DNA of 9,253 bases from Actinomycetes bacterium. GTDB taxonomy: Bacteria; Actinomycetota; Coriobacteriia; WRKU01. The stretch lies in the NCBI GenBank assembly GCA_009781565.1, contig WQXV01000031.1, positions 1 to 9,253 on the forward strand, given 5' to 3'. Made by a program: the position numbers and the translations under genes. How positions within the stretch are numbered: the first letter of the stretch is position 1; each line of letters opens with the position of its first letter. Under the pieces are notes generated by a model. That model had not been told where the DNA came from and made no database searches. It worked only from the letters and a program-made list of their open reading frames with translations. Below are positions 1 through 6,645 of the stretch, piece by piece.

Positions 1-213
1 ACCGTTCCCTATCAGGCGCTCTTCTCCGAGGGCAACAACGATTATGTCTATGTGGTCTCCGATGAGAGGCTGATCAAGACCGCGGTAGAGACCGGTGAGA
101 GAACCGCCACGACCGTCGAGATCATCCGCGGAGTGGTCACCGGCGATCAGGTCGCACTGGCCAGCAACACAGCATTCGTTGATGCCATGCGCGTGCGCAG
201 CGAAGCTCCGTAA
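1..213 (+). CDS. RND efflux periplasmic adaptor (membrane fusion protein), C-terminal fragment
   Basis: The frame is open from the first base and ends at TAA 211-213, giving 70 residues, so the 5' part lies outside the window. The fragment reads VPYQALF.EGNNDYVYVVSDERLIKTAVETG and then a beta-rich stretch ending in IIRGVVTGDQVALASN. This pattern (a value checked as 'VYVV', a property passed on as 'V.TG', then 'I..G...GD.V') is the C-terminal membrane-proximal part of HlyD/AcrA-type adaptor proteins. These join an inner-membrane RND or ABC (MacB-type) transporter to an outer exit duct, or in Gram-positives assist an ABC exporter. The partner transporter is not in view, so the substrate is unknown. 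It is the last gene of its unit here, since the next feature is a tRNA on the opposite strand. Confidence 0.75.
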   Translation, partial: TVPYQALFSEGNNDYVYVVSDERLIKTAVETGERTATTVEIIRGVVTGDQVALASNTAFVDAMRVRSEAP

Positions 214-244
214 AAAGCATCGATTGAGAATAGTGGGGTTCGTC

Positions 245-261
245 GACGACGCGAAGTCGTC
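245..261 (-). terminator. Hairpin just downstream of tRNA-Ile
   Basis: GACGAC and GTCGTC form a perfect 6-bp stem with a 5-nt loop, starting about 2 nt after the tRNA-Ile CCA end on the minus strand. There is no T tract, so it may act as a processing or weak termination structure. It also lies 32 nt after the stop of the adaptor gene on the plus strand and could serve both sides. Confidence 0.35.
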
Positions 262-262
262 A

Positions 263-339
<77 letters not shown>

Positions 340-359
340 TTCAGGATTCGTGCTTGAAT

Positions 360-388
360 AGCGTATCAATAATGCGGGGCTCACGCAA
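360..388 (-). promoter_or_regulatory. Promoter of tRNA-Ile
   Basis: On the minus strand a -35 box TTGCGT (388-383) is followed by a 17-nt spacer and an extended -10 element TGA-TACGCT (core 365-360). The start would be near 353, giving about a 14-nt leader before the mature tRNA at 339. Spacing and position fit well. Confidence 0.55.
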
Positions 389-415
389 GTTCTGCGTATA
401 ATAATACGCGTGAGC
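379..415 (+). promoter_or_regulatory. Palindromic promoter/operator region of the P-type ATPase gene
   Basis: A perfect consensus -10 box TATAAT (397-402) lies 42 nt before the ATPase start codon. It sits inside nested inverted repeats: GCGTAT (394-399) with ATACGC (404-409), and outside these GCTCACGC (379-386) with GCGTGAGC (408-415). No good -35 is seen 16-18 nt upstream, so activation or a different start cannot be excluded. The symmetry around the -10 box suggests binding of a dimeric regulator, but this is inference. The left arm overlaps the -35 box of the divergent tRNA-Ile promoter. Confidence 0.45.
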
Positions 416-444
416 ACGATGCCGGGCCCAGTGAAAGGTACGCA

Positions 445-2826
445 GTGGGAGCATACGTTCATGGACTGACAACGCAACAGGTCGCCGAACGGGTCGACCG
501 AGGTCAAGTCAATACGTCTCCCGAGACACTCACCCGCACGATCCCCCACATCATCCGTGACCACATATTGACCTTGTTCAATGGGATCAACCTGGTCCTC
601 TTCGTCTTGGTAGTCACCGTCGGCGAGCTTAAGAATGGACTCTTCTTCCTCATCGCGATCGCTAACACCGTCATCGGTGTATTCCAAGACATCCGCGCCA
701 AACTCACCATCGACAAACTCGCCGTCATCACCCAGACCCATGTCAAGGTCATCCGCGACGGGCGAGAGCAAGACATCCCGCAAGAAGAGGTGGTACTCGG
801 CGATGTCATGCTGCTCTCGCTGGGCAATCAGGTATGCGCCGACAGCATGGTCCTTGAATCGGATAATCTCGAGCTGGACGAGTCGCTGCTCACCGGCGAG
901 GCTCAAGCGGTCATCAAAAACCCCGGAGATAAAGTTTTTTCCGGTAGTTTTGTGGTGGCGGGAAGCGGTGCGGTCGAGGTCGCGGCGGTCAGTCGTGACA
1001 GCTACGCTCAGCAGATCGCTGCCGATATGCGCTATGAGAAGAAGCAGAACTCGCAGCTCATGCGCATCGTCAACTTCATCATCAAGCTGCTCGCCATCGT
1101 CCTGATCCCGCTGAGCATCGCACTGTTCGCGCGCACCTATTTCAATACATCGAACTATACCGACTCGGTGCTGGCCATGGTCGCTGCCGCGGTCGGCATG
1201 GTGCCCGAAGGCTTGATGCTTCTGACCGGTGTCGCCTTTGCGGTGGGCACTTACAATCTGGTCAAACACCGCACGCTGACCCAATCGATGCCCTCGATCG
1301 AGACGCTTGCGCGCATCGATACGCTGTGTCTGGACAAGACCGGCACGATAACCGATGGCTCGATGACCGTCGACGAGGTGATCTCACTGGTCGGCGATCC
1401 CCAAGTCGTCGAAGATGAGCTGCGCCAGTTCGTCTCCTACATGGCTGCTGACAATGAGACGGCACGTGCGCTTCAAGAGCACTTCGCACCCGGATCGACC
1501 TCGCCAGCGCGCGCTACCGCCTCGGTCCCCTTCTCATCCGAGCGCAAATGGGGAGGGGCGACCTTTGCCGATAGAGGAACGCTGGTGTTGGGTGCGCCAA
1601 ACTACGTCATGCCAAGCATGGATACAAGCCTTGACGAGGAGATCGAGCACTACTCGCTGCATGGTTTTCGTGTCCTTCTGTTCGCTTCTTCACCTGAAGT
1701 TTTGCATGGGAGTGAGCTGCCAGCGCAGCTGAGCCCACGTGCGCTGGTCGTGCTGGTCGATAAGGTCCGCGAGACCGCACGCGACACCTTTGGATTCTTC
1801 AACGAGCAGGGCGTCGACATCAAAGTGATCTCGGGCGATGATCCGCGCACGGTCTCGACCGTTGCGATCCTGGCTGCCATCGATGGCGCGACCGATTATA
1901 CCGACATGAGCCGTGTCCCTGCCGATGTCGAACTCGCAGAGCTCATGGACAGCCATACGGTGTTCGGGCGCACGACCCCTGCACAGAAACAGGAGATGGT
2001 ACACGCACTGCAGACCAACGGCAAGATCGTGGGCATGGTCGGAGATGGGGTCAACGACACGCGTGCCTTGCGCGAGGCCGATGTCGGCGTGGCGATGGGC
2101 AGTGGCTCGGATGCGGCGCGCAACGTGGCCGACTTCGTGCTGGTCGACTCAGACTTCGACTCGATGGTACACGTGGTCCGGGAAGGCAGACGCGTCGTCA
2201 ACAACATCGAGAAGGTCGCCTCGCTCTACATCGTCAAGACGATCTATACCGTCATCTTGACGCTTATCTTCATCTTCTCACCCTTCGAGTATCCGTTCGT
2301 GCCCATCCAGCTCACCTTGATCAACGTGTTCATGATCGGGATCCCTTCGTTCTTTCTGACCTTCTCACCCGATTACAGCGAGATGCACGACTGGTTCGCC
2401 CACCAGCTGATCAAAGACGCGATCCCTGCTGCGATCCTGGTGATACTCAATGTGGTAGCCCTTCAGCTCATGAGCCAGCTGGTCCATCTGAGCTTCGAGC
2501 AGATCTCGACGATGAGCGTGCTGCTCAACGGTGTCATATCGATGCTTTTGTTGCGGCGCGTCTCTCAGCCCTATACCAAAGCCAAGCTGGCGATGAACAT
2601 CACAATGATCGTCGGCTTTTTCGGCATGTTCATCTTCATGAGGCAGTTCTTCGAGTTCGCCAATATCTTCAACCATCTGGCGCTGATCTGGTTACCCTAC
2701 GCGATCGGCTCGTACTATCTGTATGAGGAGCTGACCAAACTGACTCTCTGGTTCGAGAAACAGTGGCTCAAAATCCGAGATAAAGCATATAAAGGCCCAA
2801 TGCGAGCGTCAAAAGCGCCATCATGA
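445..2826 (+). CDS. CtpE-like cation-transporting P-type ATPase
   Basis: A 793-residue ATP-driven ion pump of the cytoplasmic membrane. The visible P-type motifs are TGE (150-152, actuator), PEGL (254-257, membrane helix 4), DKTGT with phosphorylated D297, the nucleotide-binding ERKWGGA stretch (366-372), SGDDPRT (463-469) and GDGVND (533-538). Hydrophobic segments sit near 45-60, 63-81, 208-230, 241-270, 592-613, 618-641, 657-680, 687-704, 714-733 and 742-760, so about ten helices. There is no N-terminal heavy-metal domain. Length, PEGL and the SGD form resemble mycobacterial CtpE, for which calcium uptake has been proposed; the ion here is not proven. The start is GTG with an AAAGG site 7 nt upstream (433-437). 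The end overlaps convergent ccdA by 59 bp. A palindromic promoter precedes it. Confidence 0.9.
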   Translation: MGAYVHGLTTQQVAERVDRGQVNTSPETLTRTIPHIIRDHILTLFNGINLVLFVLVVTVGELKNGLFFLIAIANTVIGVFQDIRAKLTIDKLAVITQTHVKVIRDGREQDIPQEEVVLGDVMLLSLGNQVCADSMVLESDNLELDESLLTGEAQAVIKNPGDKVFSGSFVVAGSGAVEVAAVSRDSYAQQIAADMRYEKKQNSQLMRIVNFIIKLLAIVLIPLSIALFARTYFNTSNYTDSVLAMVAAAVGMVPEGLMLLTGVAFAVGTYNLVKHRTLTQSMPSIETLARIDTLCLDKTGTITDGSMTVDEVISLVGDPQVVEDELRQFVSYMAADNETARALQEHFAPGSTSPARATASVPFSSERKWGGATFADRGTLVLGAPNYVMPSMDTSLDEEIEHYSLHGFRVLLFASSPEVLHGSELPAQLSPRALVVLVDKVRETARDTFGFFNEQGVDIKVISGDDPRTVSTVAILAAIDGATDYTDMSRVPADVELAELMDSHTVFGRTTPAQKQEMVHALQTNGKIVGMVGDGVNDTRALREADVGVAMGSGSDAARNVADFVLVDSDFDSMVHVVREGRRVVNNIEKVASLYIVKTIYTVILTLIFIFSPFEYPFVPIQLTLINVFMIGIPSFFLTFSPDYSEMHDWFAHQLIKDAIPAAILVILNVVALQLMSQLVHLSFEQISTMSVLLNGVISMLLLRRVSQPYTKAKLAMNITMIVGFFGMFIFMRQFFEFANIFNHLALIWLPYAIGSYYLYEELTKLTLWFEKQWLKIRDKAYKGPMRASKAPS

Positions 2827-3463
2827 TCTGGAGGATAGTGCTGATCGTCCCATAGCGAGGCGAGCTGGTGATGTGACGCGCAAGACCGACCGAGGTGCCG
2901 ATCGCGATGATCAGGACCGCATGACCCAACGAGAACGAAAGAAGAAGCAGGATTCCCCACACAACATTTCCCTGGGTCGCGACCAAGCTCAGCAAGACGA
3001 TCAGGACCGGAGTCGAGCAGGGACTTGCGAAAAGCCCCGCCAAGATACCGGTCAGCAGCGCACCGAACATACCGCGTCTCTTGCTCACCGAGGTCAGATA
3101 GGTCGAGGGGATGAACTCATAGACTCCGAAAAGCTGCAAGGACATCAAGATCATCAACGCGCCTACGATCAGATAGAACCATCTGCCGCCCCATAAGAGG
3201 AGCTGTCCTGCCAGGGCAGCGAGAATGCCGAGGACGGTCATGGTCAGCGCCATACCGAGCGCGAACATCGCTGAGAGGGCAAAGCCCCGCTTCGCATCGG
3301 TCGCAGTACCTCCGACATAGCCGATAATCAGCGGGATGGTGGAAAAGAAACACGGTAGCAGGGAGGTGATGACGCCAGCAACGTACGCGAGCAGGAGTGC
3401 GACAGCCCCAAGGTCAGGGAGTATACGTGCGAAGCTCTCGAGTAAAAGGTCGAGTTGTGCCAT
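2768..3463 (-). CDS. ccdA: CcdA/DsbD-type membrane thiol-disulfide electron carrier
   Basis: A 231-residue polytopic membrane protein with about six hydrophobic helices. CcdA proteins take electrons from cytoplasmic thioredoxin and hand them to thiol proteins outside the membrane. Two conserved Pro-Cys motifs are visible: SLLPCFFSTIPL near residue 38 and LFASPCSTPVL near residue 149, the redox pair expected in this family. The ATG at 3463-3461 overlaps the TGA of the upstream thioredoxin-like gene (TGATG). A GTG at 3466 would add one residue. I see no Shine-Dalgarno site, so translation is probably coupled to the upstream gene. The neighbour is an extracytoplasmic thioredoxin-like protein, its likely electron acceptor. 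The last 59 bp overlap the convergent ATPase gene, and no terminator is visible between them. Confidence 0.88.
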   Translation of the reverse strand: MAQLDLLLESFARILPDLGAVALLLAYVAGVITSLLPCFFSTIPLIIGYVGGTATDAKRGFALSAMFALGMALTMTVLGILAALAGQLLLWGGRWFYLIVGALMILMSLQLFGVYEFIPSTYLTSVSKRRGMFGALLTGILAGLFASPCSTPVLIVLLSLVATQGNVVWGILLLLSFSLGHAVLIIAIGTSVGLARHITSSPRYGTISTILQIMMALLTLALGLYMLYLGF

Positions 3464-4086
3464 CACGGGGCGACCAGGTCATCGTGGAGGGCGACCAGGT
3501 CATCGTAGCTCAAAGCACCGACGTGGCGGGTCAAGGTATGGGTTCCTTCGGCGTCGGTCAAGAGCTCCAAAGGGAAACCCAGCGCAAGGTCGCGGGGTAC
3601 ATAGGGCGAACCATCAGCGTTGAAGAAGAATTGGGTCGGGATAGCGGAGACCGAAAACCCTTCGGCAGCGTTAGGGTAGGAGCTCAGATTGAAGGAGCGG
3701 ATCGTGATAACTTGTTGGTAGTCTTCAAAGAACTGCACGAGTTCCGGTCGCATCATGCGACACGCCGGTCAACCCTCACCTTCAAAGTTGATCATGATCG
3801 GCAGTCCGGCACGTGAGAGTTGGGCAAGATCGGGGTAGCGCCCGTCAAGTGAGGTGGCAGTACCCGTCTCATCAAAATTCTGCGCATCCTCGTAATCGGT
3901 AGGCAGCTCTGGTATGAGCTCACCGCCGACAACGGGGTGGACGATGTCCTCGAAGTGTTTGAGCCCCCACACACCGGCGATCAGCACCACCACTGTGACG
4001 ACCAAGAGGATCTTCGCTGTCCGGCCAAGCTGCATCAAATCTCGCTTCCTCGTCTGTTTCTCTCTTGATTTTAAGCGGGTCGTCAC
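3463..4086 (-). CDS. Membrane-anchored thioredoxin-like selenoprotein (UxxC), in-frame UGA read as Sec
   Basis: Reading through one in-frame TGA (3771-3769) gives 207 residues. Residues 1-22 are Lys/Arg-rich, 24-42 form one membrane anchor, and about 90-207 form a thioredoxin domain outside the membrane. The active site is MINFEGEG-U106-P-A-C109-RMMRPEL, so the UGA replaces the first cysteine of CxxC. It aligns with the thioredoxin pattern FWAEWCGPCKM. The fold continues with cis-Pro in AIPTQFFFNADG (P150). C109 is the only cysteine, so a product ended at the UGA, or restarted at M111, would carry no redox pair. This argues for selenocysteine over a plain stop. The start is GTG 4086 with weak AGGT, or TTG 4038/ATG 4035 behind GAGGA (4051-4047). 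It is operonic with ccdA. A pseudogene or sequencing error remains possible but less likely, because the rest of the frame is intact. Confidence 0.82.
3729..3768 (-). promoter_or_regulatory. Candidate bacterial SECIS element after the UGA
   Basis: Two hairpins follow the UGA in the mRNA. The first (3768-3744) pairs CCG with CGG, has a 4-nt bulge GCGU, then a 6-bp stem GUCGCA/UGCGAC with loop UGA. The second (3745-3729) is a 6-bp stem GGAACU/AGUUCU, including one G-U pair, with loop CGUGC about 29 nt after the UGA. Bacterial SECIS elements lie just downstream of the UGA inside the coding region and usually have a G at the first or second loop position. Both loops satisfy this. The second has the more usual spacing; the first resembles the fdhF layout with bulged nucleotides below a short upper stem. 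The two compete at G27/G28 (counting from the UGA). Folding was done by eye. Confidence 0.5.
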
Positions 4087-4129
4087 ACCGATTCGTACCT
4101 GAGCGAACCCGCGTCGCGAACCACCTCAG

Positions 4130-4135
4130 ATTGTA
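4130..4135 (-). promoter_or_regulatory. Possible -10 box of the selenoprotein-ccdA operon
   Basis: TACAAT on the minus strand is one base off the -10 consensus and lies 44 nt before the GTG at 4086. No clear -35 box is found 17 nt upstream. It lies only about 10 nt from the guaB extended -10 on the other strand, so the two divergent promoters would overlap. Confidence 0.35.
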
Positions 4136-4144
4136 AGATAATAC

Positions 4145-4153
4145 TGGTAGAAT
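4145..4153 (+). promoter_or_regulatory. Extended -10 promoter of guaB
   Basis: TGG-TAGAAT is an extended -10 element whose start would be near 4160, giving a leader of about 33 nt. The -35 region (CTCAGA, 4125-4130) is weak, which is common with extended -10 promoters. The guaB ribosome site AAAGGA (4182-4187) follows, 5 nt before ATG. Confidence 0.5.
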
Positions 4154-4192
4154 AAATACCCACACACGAAACGACCATACGAAAGGATCCCC

Positions 4193-5701
4193 ATGGCCTA
4201 CTACTACGAAGAGCCTTCTCGAACCTTCAGCGAGTATCTCCTCATTCCGGGATTCAGTGGTAAAAACTGTGTTCCATCTGCGGTTTCTTTGCGCACCCCG
4301 ATCGTGCGTTTCAATAAAGGGAAGAAGTCGGCACTCTATGCGAATATCCCACTGGTAAGCGCGATCATGCAGTCGGTCAGCAACGATACGATGGCGATCG
4401 CACTGGCCAAAGAGGGGGGCATCAGCTTCATCTATGGGTCGCAATCGATCGAGGATCAATGCGCGATGGTCAAGCGGGTCAAGAGCCACAAGGCAGGGTT
4501 CGTCCCCTCAGACAGCAACATCCGCCCCGACCAGACCTTGGCTGAGTTAGTTGCGCTCAAAGAGGAGCAGGGACACTCAACGATCGCGGTCACCGAGGAT
4601 GGAACGGCCAGCGGCAAGCTGGTCGGACTGGTCACCAGCAAGGACTATCGGGTATCTCGCCTTGATCTCGACACTCCGGTCTCAGCGTTCATGACACCGC
4701 TCGACAAGCTCGTGACCGCGCAAGAGGGCATCTCGCTGAGCAAGGCCAACGACATTATCTGGGACAACAAACTCAATCAGCTGCCCATACTCGATGAGGA
4801 AGGGCGCCTGCTCTCATTCGTGTTTCGCAAAGACTATGATGCGCATAAGAAGAACGAGCTTGAGCTGCTCGACGAGCACAAGCGTTTCGTGGTCGGTGCC
4901 GGTATCAACACCCGTGACTACGAGCAGCGCGTTCCCGCGCTGGTCGATGCCGATGCCGATGTGCTCTGCATCGATTCGAGTGAGGGGTATTCGGACTGGC
5001 AGGCCATCACCTTGAAATGGATCAAGGACACCTATGGCGATACAGTGCGCTGCGGTGCCGGCAACGTGGTCGACCGGGAGGGATTCCGCTTCCTGGCCGA
5101 CGCGGGAGCCGATTTCGTCAAGGTCGGTATCGGGGGCGGATCGATCTGTATCACCCGCGAGGCCAAGGGCATCGGGCGCGGTCAGGCGACCGCGGTGATC
5201 GAGGTCGCTGCCGCACGCGATGAGTACTTCAAGGAGACCGGCATCTATGTACCGATCTGCAGTGACGGCGGTCTGGTCTATGACTATCACATCACCCTTG
5301 CGCTGGCGATGGGTGCTGACTTCTGTATGCTGGGACGCTACTTCAGTCGCTTTGATGAGAGCCCGACCAACAAGGTGATGGTCAACGGGCATTACATGAA
5401 GGAATACTGGGGCGAGGGAAGCGCGCGTGCGCGCAATTGGCAGCGCTACGACAGTGGCGAGAGCGAGAACCTCAGCTTCGTTGAGGGAGTCGATAGCTAC
5501 GTGCCTTATGCGGGCTCTTTGCATGACAATATCAAAGTCACGCTGGCAAAGATTCGCTCAACGATGTGCAATGTGGGGGCGACCACGCTCAAAGCGCTGC
5601 GCAAGGATTCGCGTGTGACACTGGTCTCAAGCGTCTCGATCGTCGAGGGTGGGACCCATGACGTCATTTTGAAGGACAGCACCACCCAACCGTCGAACTA
5701 G
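4193..5701 (+). CDS. guaB: IMP dehydrogenase
   Basis: A 502-residue cytoplasmic enzyme that oxidises IMP to XMP with NAD+, the committed step of GMP synthesis. The barrel starts with the PLVSAIMQSVS stretch (53-63) and is interrupted by a CBS pair at about 100-220 (for example MTPLDKLVT and QLPILDEEGRLL). The catalytic loop is GIGGGSICITREAKGIGRGQ with catalytic C319. The mobile flap carries Arg418-Tyr419 (NWQRYD), and a C-terminal SIVEGG closes the barrel. The GIGGGSICITRE/GIGRGQ form is that of a roughly 502-residue variant I recall from anaerobic Firmicutes and Coriobacteriia, different from the GSGSICTT form of E. coli. The start is ATG with AAAGGA 5 nt upstream. It is divergent from the selenoprotein operon and 66 bp before the BFN gene, with no hairpin between. 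Confidence 0.96.
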   Translation: MAYYYEEPSRTFSEYLLIPGFSGKNCVPSAVSLRTPIVRFNKGKKSALYANIPLVSAIMQSVSNDTMAIALAKEGGISFIYGSQSIEDQCAMVKRVKSHKAGFVPSDSNIRPDQTLAELVALKEEQGHSTIAVTEDGTASGKLVGLVTSKDYRVSRLDLDTPVSAFMTPLDKLVTAQEGISLSKANDIIWDNKLNQLPILDEEGRLLSFVFRKDYDAHKKNELELLDEHKRFVVGAGINTRDYEQRVPALVDADADVLCIDSSEGYSDWQAITLKWIKDTYGDTVRCGAGNVVDREGFRFLADAGADFVKVGIGGGSICITREAKGIGRGQATAVIEVAAARDEYFKETGIYVPICSDGGLVYDYHITLALAMGADFCMLGRYFSRFDESPTNKVMVNGHYMKEYWGEGSARARNWQRYDSGESENLSFVEGVDSYVPYAGSLHDNIKVTLAKIRSTMCNVGATTLKALRKDSRVTLVSSVSIVEGGTHDVILKDSTTQPSN

Positions 5702-5739
5702 CGCAGACCGCCACACACAATACATTCATAAGTTCGCGG

Positions 5740-5745
5740 TACAAT
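5740..5745 (+). promoter_or_regulatory. Possible -10 box of the BFN gene
   Basis: TACAAT lies 22 nt before the ATG at 5768, with a strong ribosome site AAGGGGGTG (5754-5762) in between. No recognisable -35 box is present, so the gene may also be read through from guaB. Confidence 0.3.
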
Positions 5746-5767
5746 ACGTTGCTAAGGGGGTGGCAGA

Positions 5768-6505
5768 ATGCTACCAGTGGAAGTCATATCGCTCGGGCTT
5801 GACCCGTCGACTCGCACACCTGTGGTGCTGCTGTCGCCGGTCGATGGTCCGGCGCTCTACTCCGACCGCGTGATGCCCATCCAGATAGGTGGATACGAAG
5901 CATCAGCGCTGCTCGGAGGAATTCGTGGTATCCGCGGACCGCGCCCCATCTCCCATGATCTTCTCTCAGCCATCATCGAGCAGTCCAATCTTGAGCTCCT
6001 TCGCGTCGAGATCTATGATTTTCGCGAGCATGTCTTCTATGCGCGTCTCGTATTCGACATCGAGGGTAAAGAGAACACGCTCGAAGCGCGTCCCAGTGAT
6101 GCGATGGCTCTTGCCGCCCGCCTCAAAGCACCGGTATTCTGTGACGAGCATCTGTTCGTCGAGAACTCACTTCCCAAAAATGCCGTGCATGTCCACGAGG
6201 GGGCACCTCCCACACAGGAGCCACTAGCCAGCTACGATCCGGGTTTTGATAGCGGCTCCGATGCCGAGCTCGATGAGCTTGACGAGGAAGAGATCATGGG
6301 CTCGCTCATGAACGCGCTGGGCTCACTGATGGAGATGTTTCAAGCCAGCACCGGAGCGACCGGCATCGGTGTCGATATGCGCGTGATGGGCATGATGCCC
6401 CAGTTCACCGCTCGTCCTCAGCAACCTGCCCAAGAGGTCAACGAGGGTGAAGCGCAAGAGTTCAAGTCGTTCTTAGACAATATTTCCCCCGAAGACTTCA
6501 GTTAG
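5768..6505 (+). CDS. Bifunctional nuclease (BFN/DUF151) family protein with acidic Met-rich insertion
   Basis: A 245-residue soluble protein. Residues 1-140 match the BFN (DUF151) domain: MLPVEVISLGLDPSTRTPVVLL at the start, IQIGGYEASAL, then RPISHDLL (59-66), and the signature EARPSDAMALAARLKAPVF (106-124). A plant BFN member has reported nuclease activity on RNA and DNA; the bacterial role is poorly known. The last residues, EFKSFLDNISPEDF (231-244), match the usual end of the family. Between the two lies an unusual insertion of about 85 residues: acidic (DSGSDAELDELDEEE), then eight Met between 177 and 210. No UVR motif is seen. ATG follows a strong AAGGGGGTG site. Gene order with guaB may be only incidental. 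Confidence 0.85.
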   Translation: MLPVEVISLGLDPSTRTPVVLLSPVDGPALYSDRVMPIQIGGYEASALLGGIRGIRGPRPISHDLLSAIIEQSNLELLRVEIYDFREHVFYARLVFDIEGKENTLEARPSDAMALAARLKAPVFCDEHLFVENSLPKNAVHVHEGAPPTQEPLASYDPGFDSGSDAELDELDEEEIMGSLMNALGSLMEMFQASTGATGIGVDMRVMGMMPQFTARPQQPAQEVNEGEAQEFKSFLDNISPEDFS

Positions 6506-6645
6506 CGCACTAGATTCCATCTAAGTGCGTCAATCTACGCAAAGATTGCTTAATCACGTACTCCTTGTACGCTCCTATCGCAATCTGCTTGATTTCCTTC
6601 TTACCTGAAATCTATCGTGCTAACTGTTCTTTAGCGTAGGTTTGA
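6499..6645. repeat. Palindrome-rich spacer between convergent BFN and FUSC genes
   Basis: The spacer holds several nested inverted repeats. A local hairpin CGCACT-AGAT/ATCT-A-AGTGCG (6506-6529, loop TCC) follows the BFN stop. The arms 6499-6518 and 6607-6626 pair at 16 of 20 positions. AGATTGC (6543-6549) pairs with GCAATCT (6580-6586). CGTAC-TCCTT-GTACG (6557-6571) forms a small hairpin inside it. CTACGC (6535-6540) pairs with GCGTAG (6634-6639), reaching into the 3' end of the FUSC gene. There are no long T tracts. It may work as a two-way terminator or be a dispersed palindromic repeat. Confidence 0.5.

Noticed and set aside
1831..1851. SGD in place of TGD in the P-type ATPase as a damaged motif
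   Set aside because: SGD is an accepted variant in the CtpE-like group, and all other catalytic motifs are intact.
3769..3771. TGA as a sense codon through an alternative genetic code
   Set aside because: The ATPase, ccdA and the selenoprotein itself all end at TGA, and no other gene here contains an internal TGA. UGA is therefore a normal stop in this genome, leaving Sec recoding as the better reading.
3463..4086. Two separate genes or a decayed thioredoxin pseudogene
   Set aside because: The two halves are in the same frame with only 12 sense bases between the TGA and the next ATG, and the motif is continuous across it. No second lesion is present. Kept as an alternative, not as the call.
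5129..5192. Unusual GIGGGSICITRE catalytic loop in IMP dehydrogenase
   Set aside because: It matches a known subclass of IMP dehydrogenase of about 502 residues. Catalytic Cys and flap Arg-Tyr are present, so it is not a novelty.
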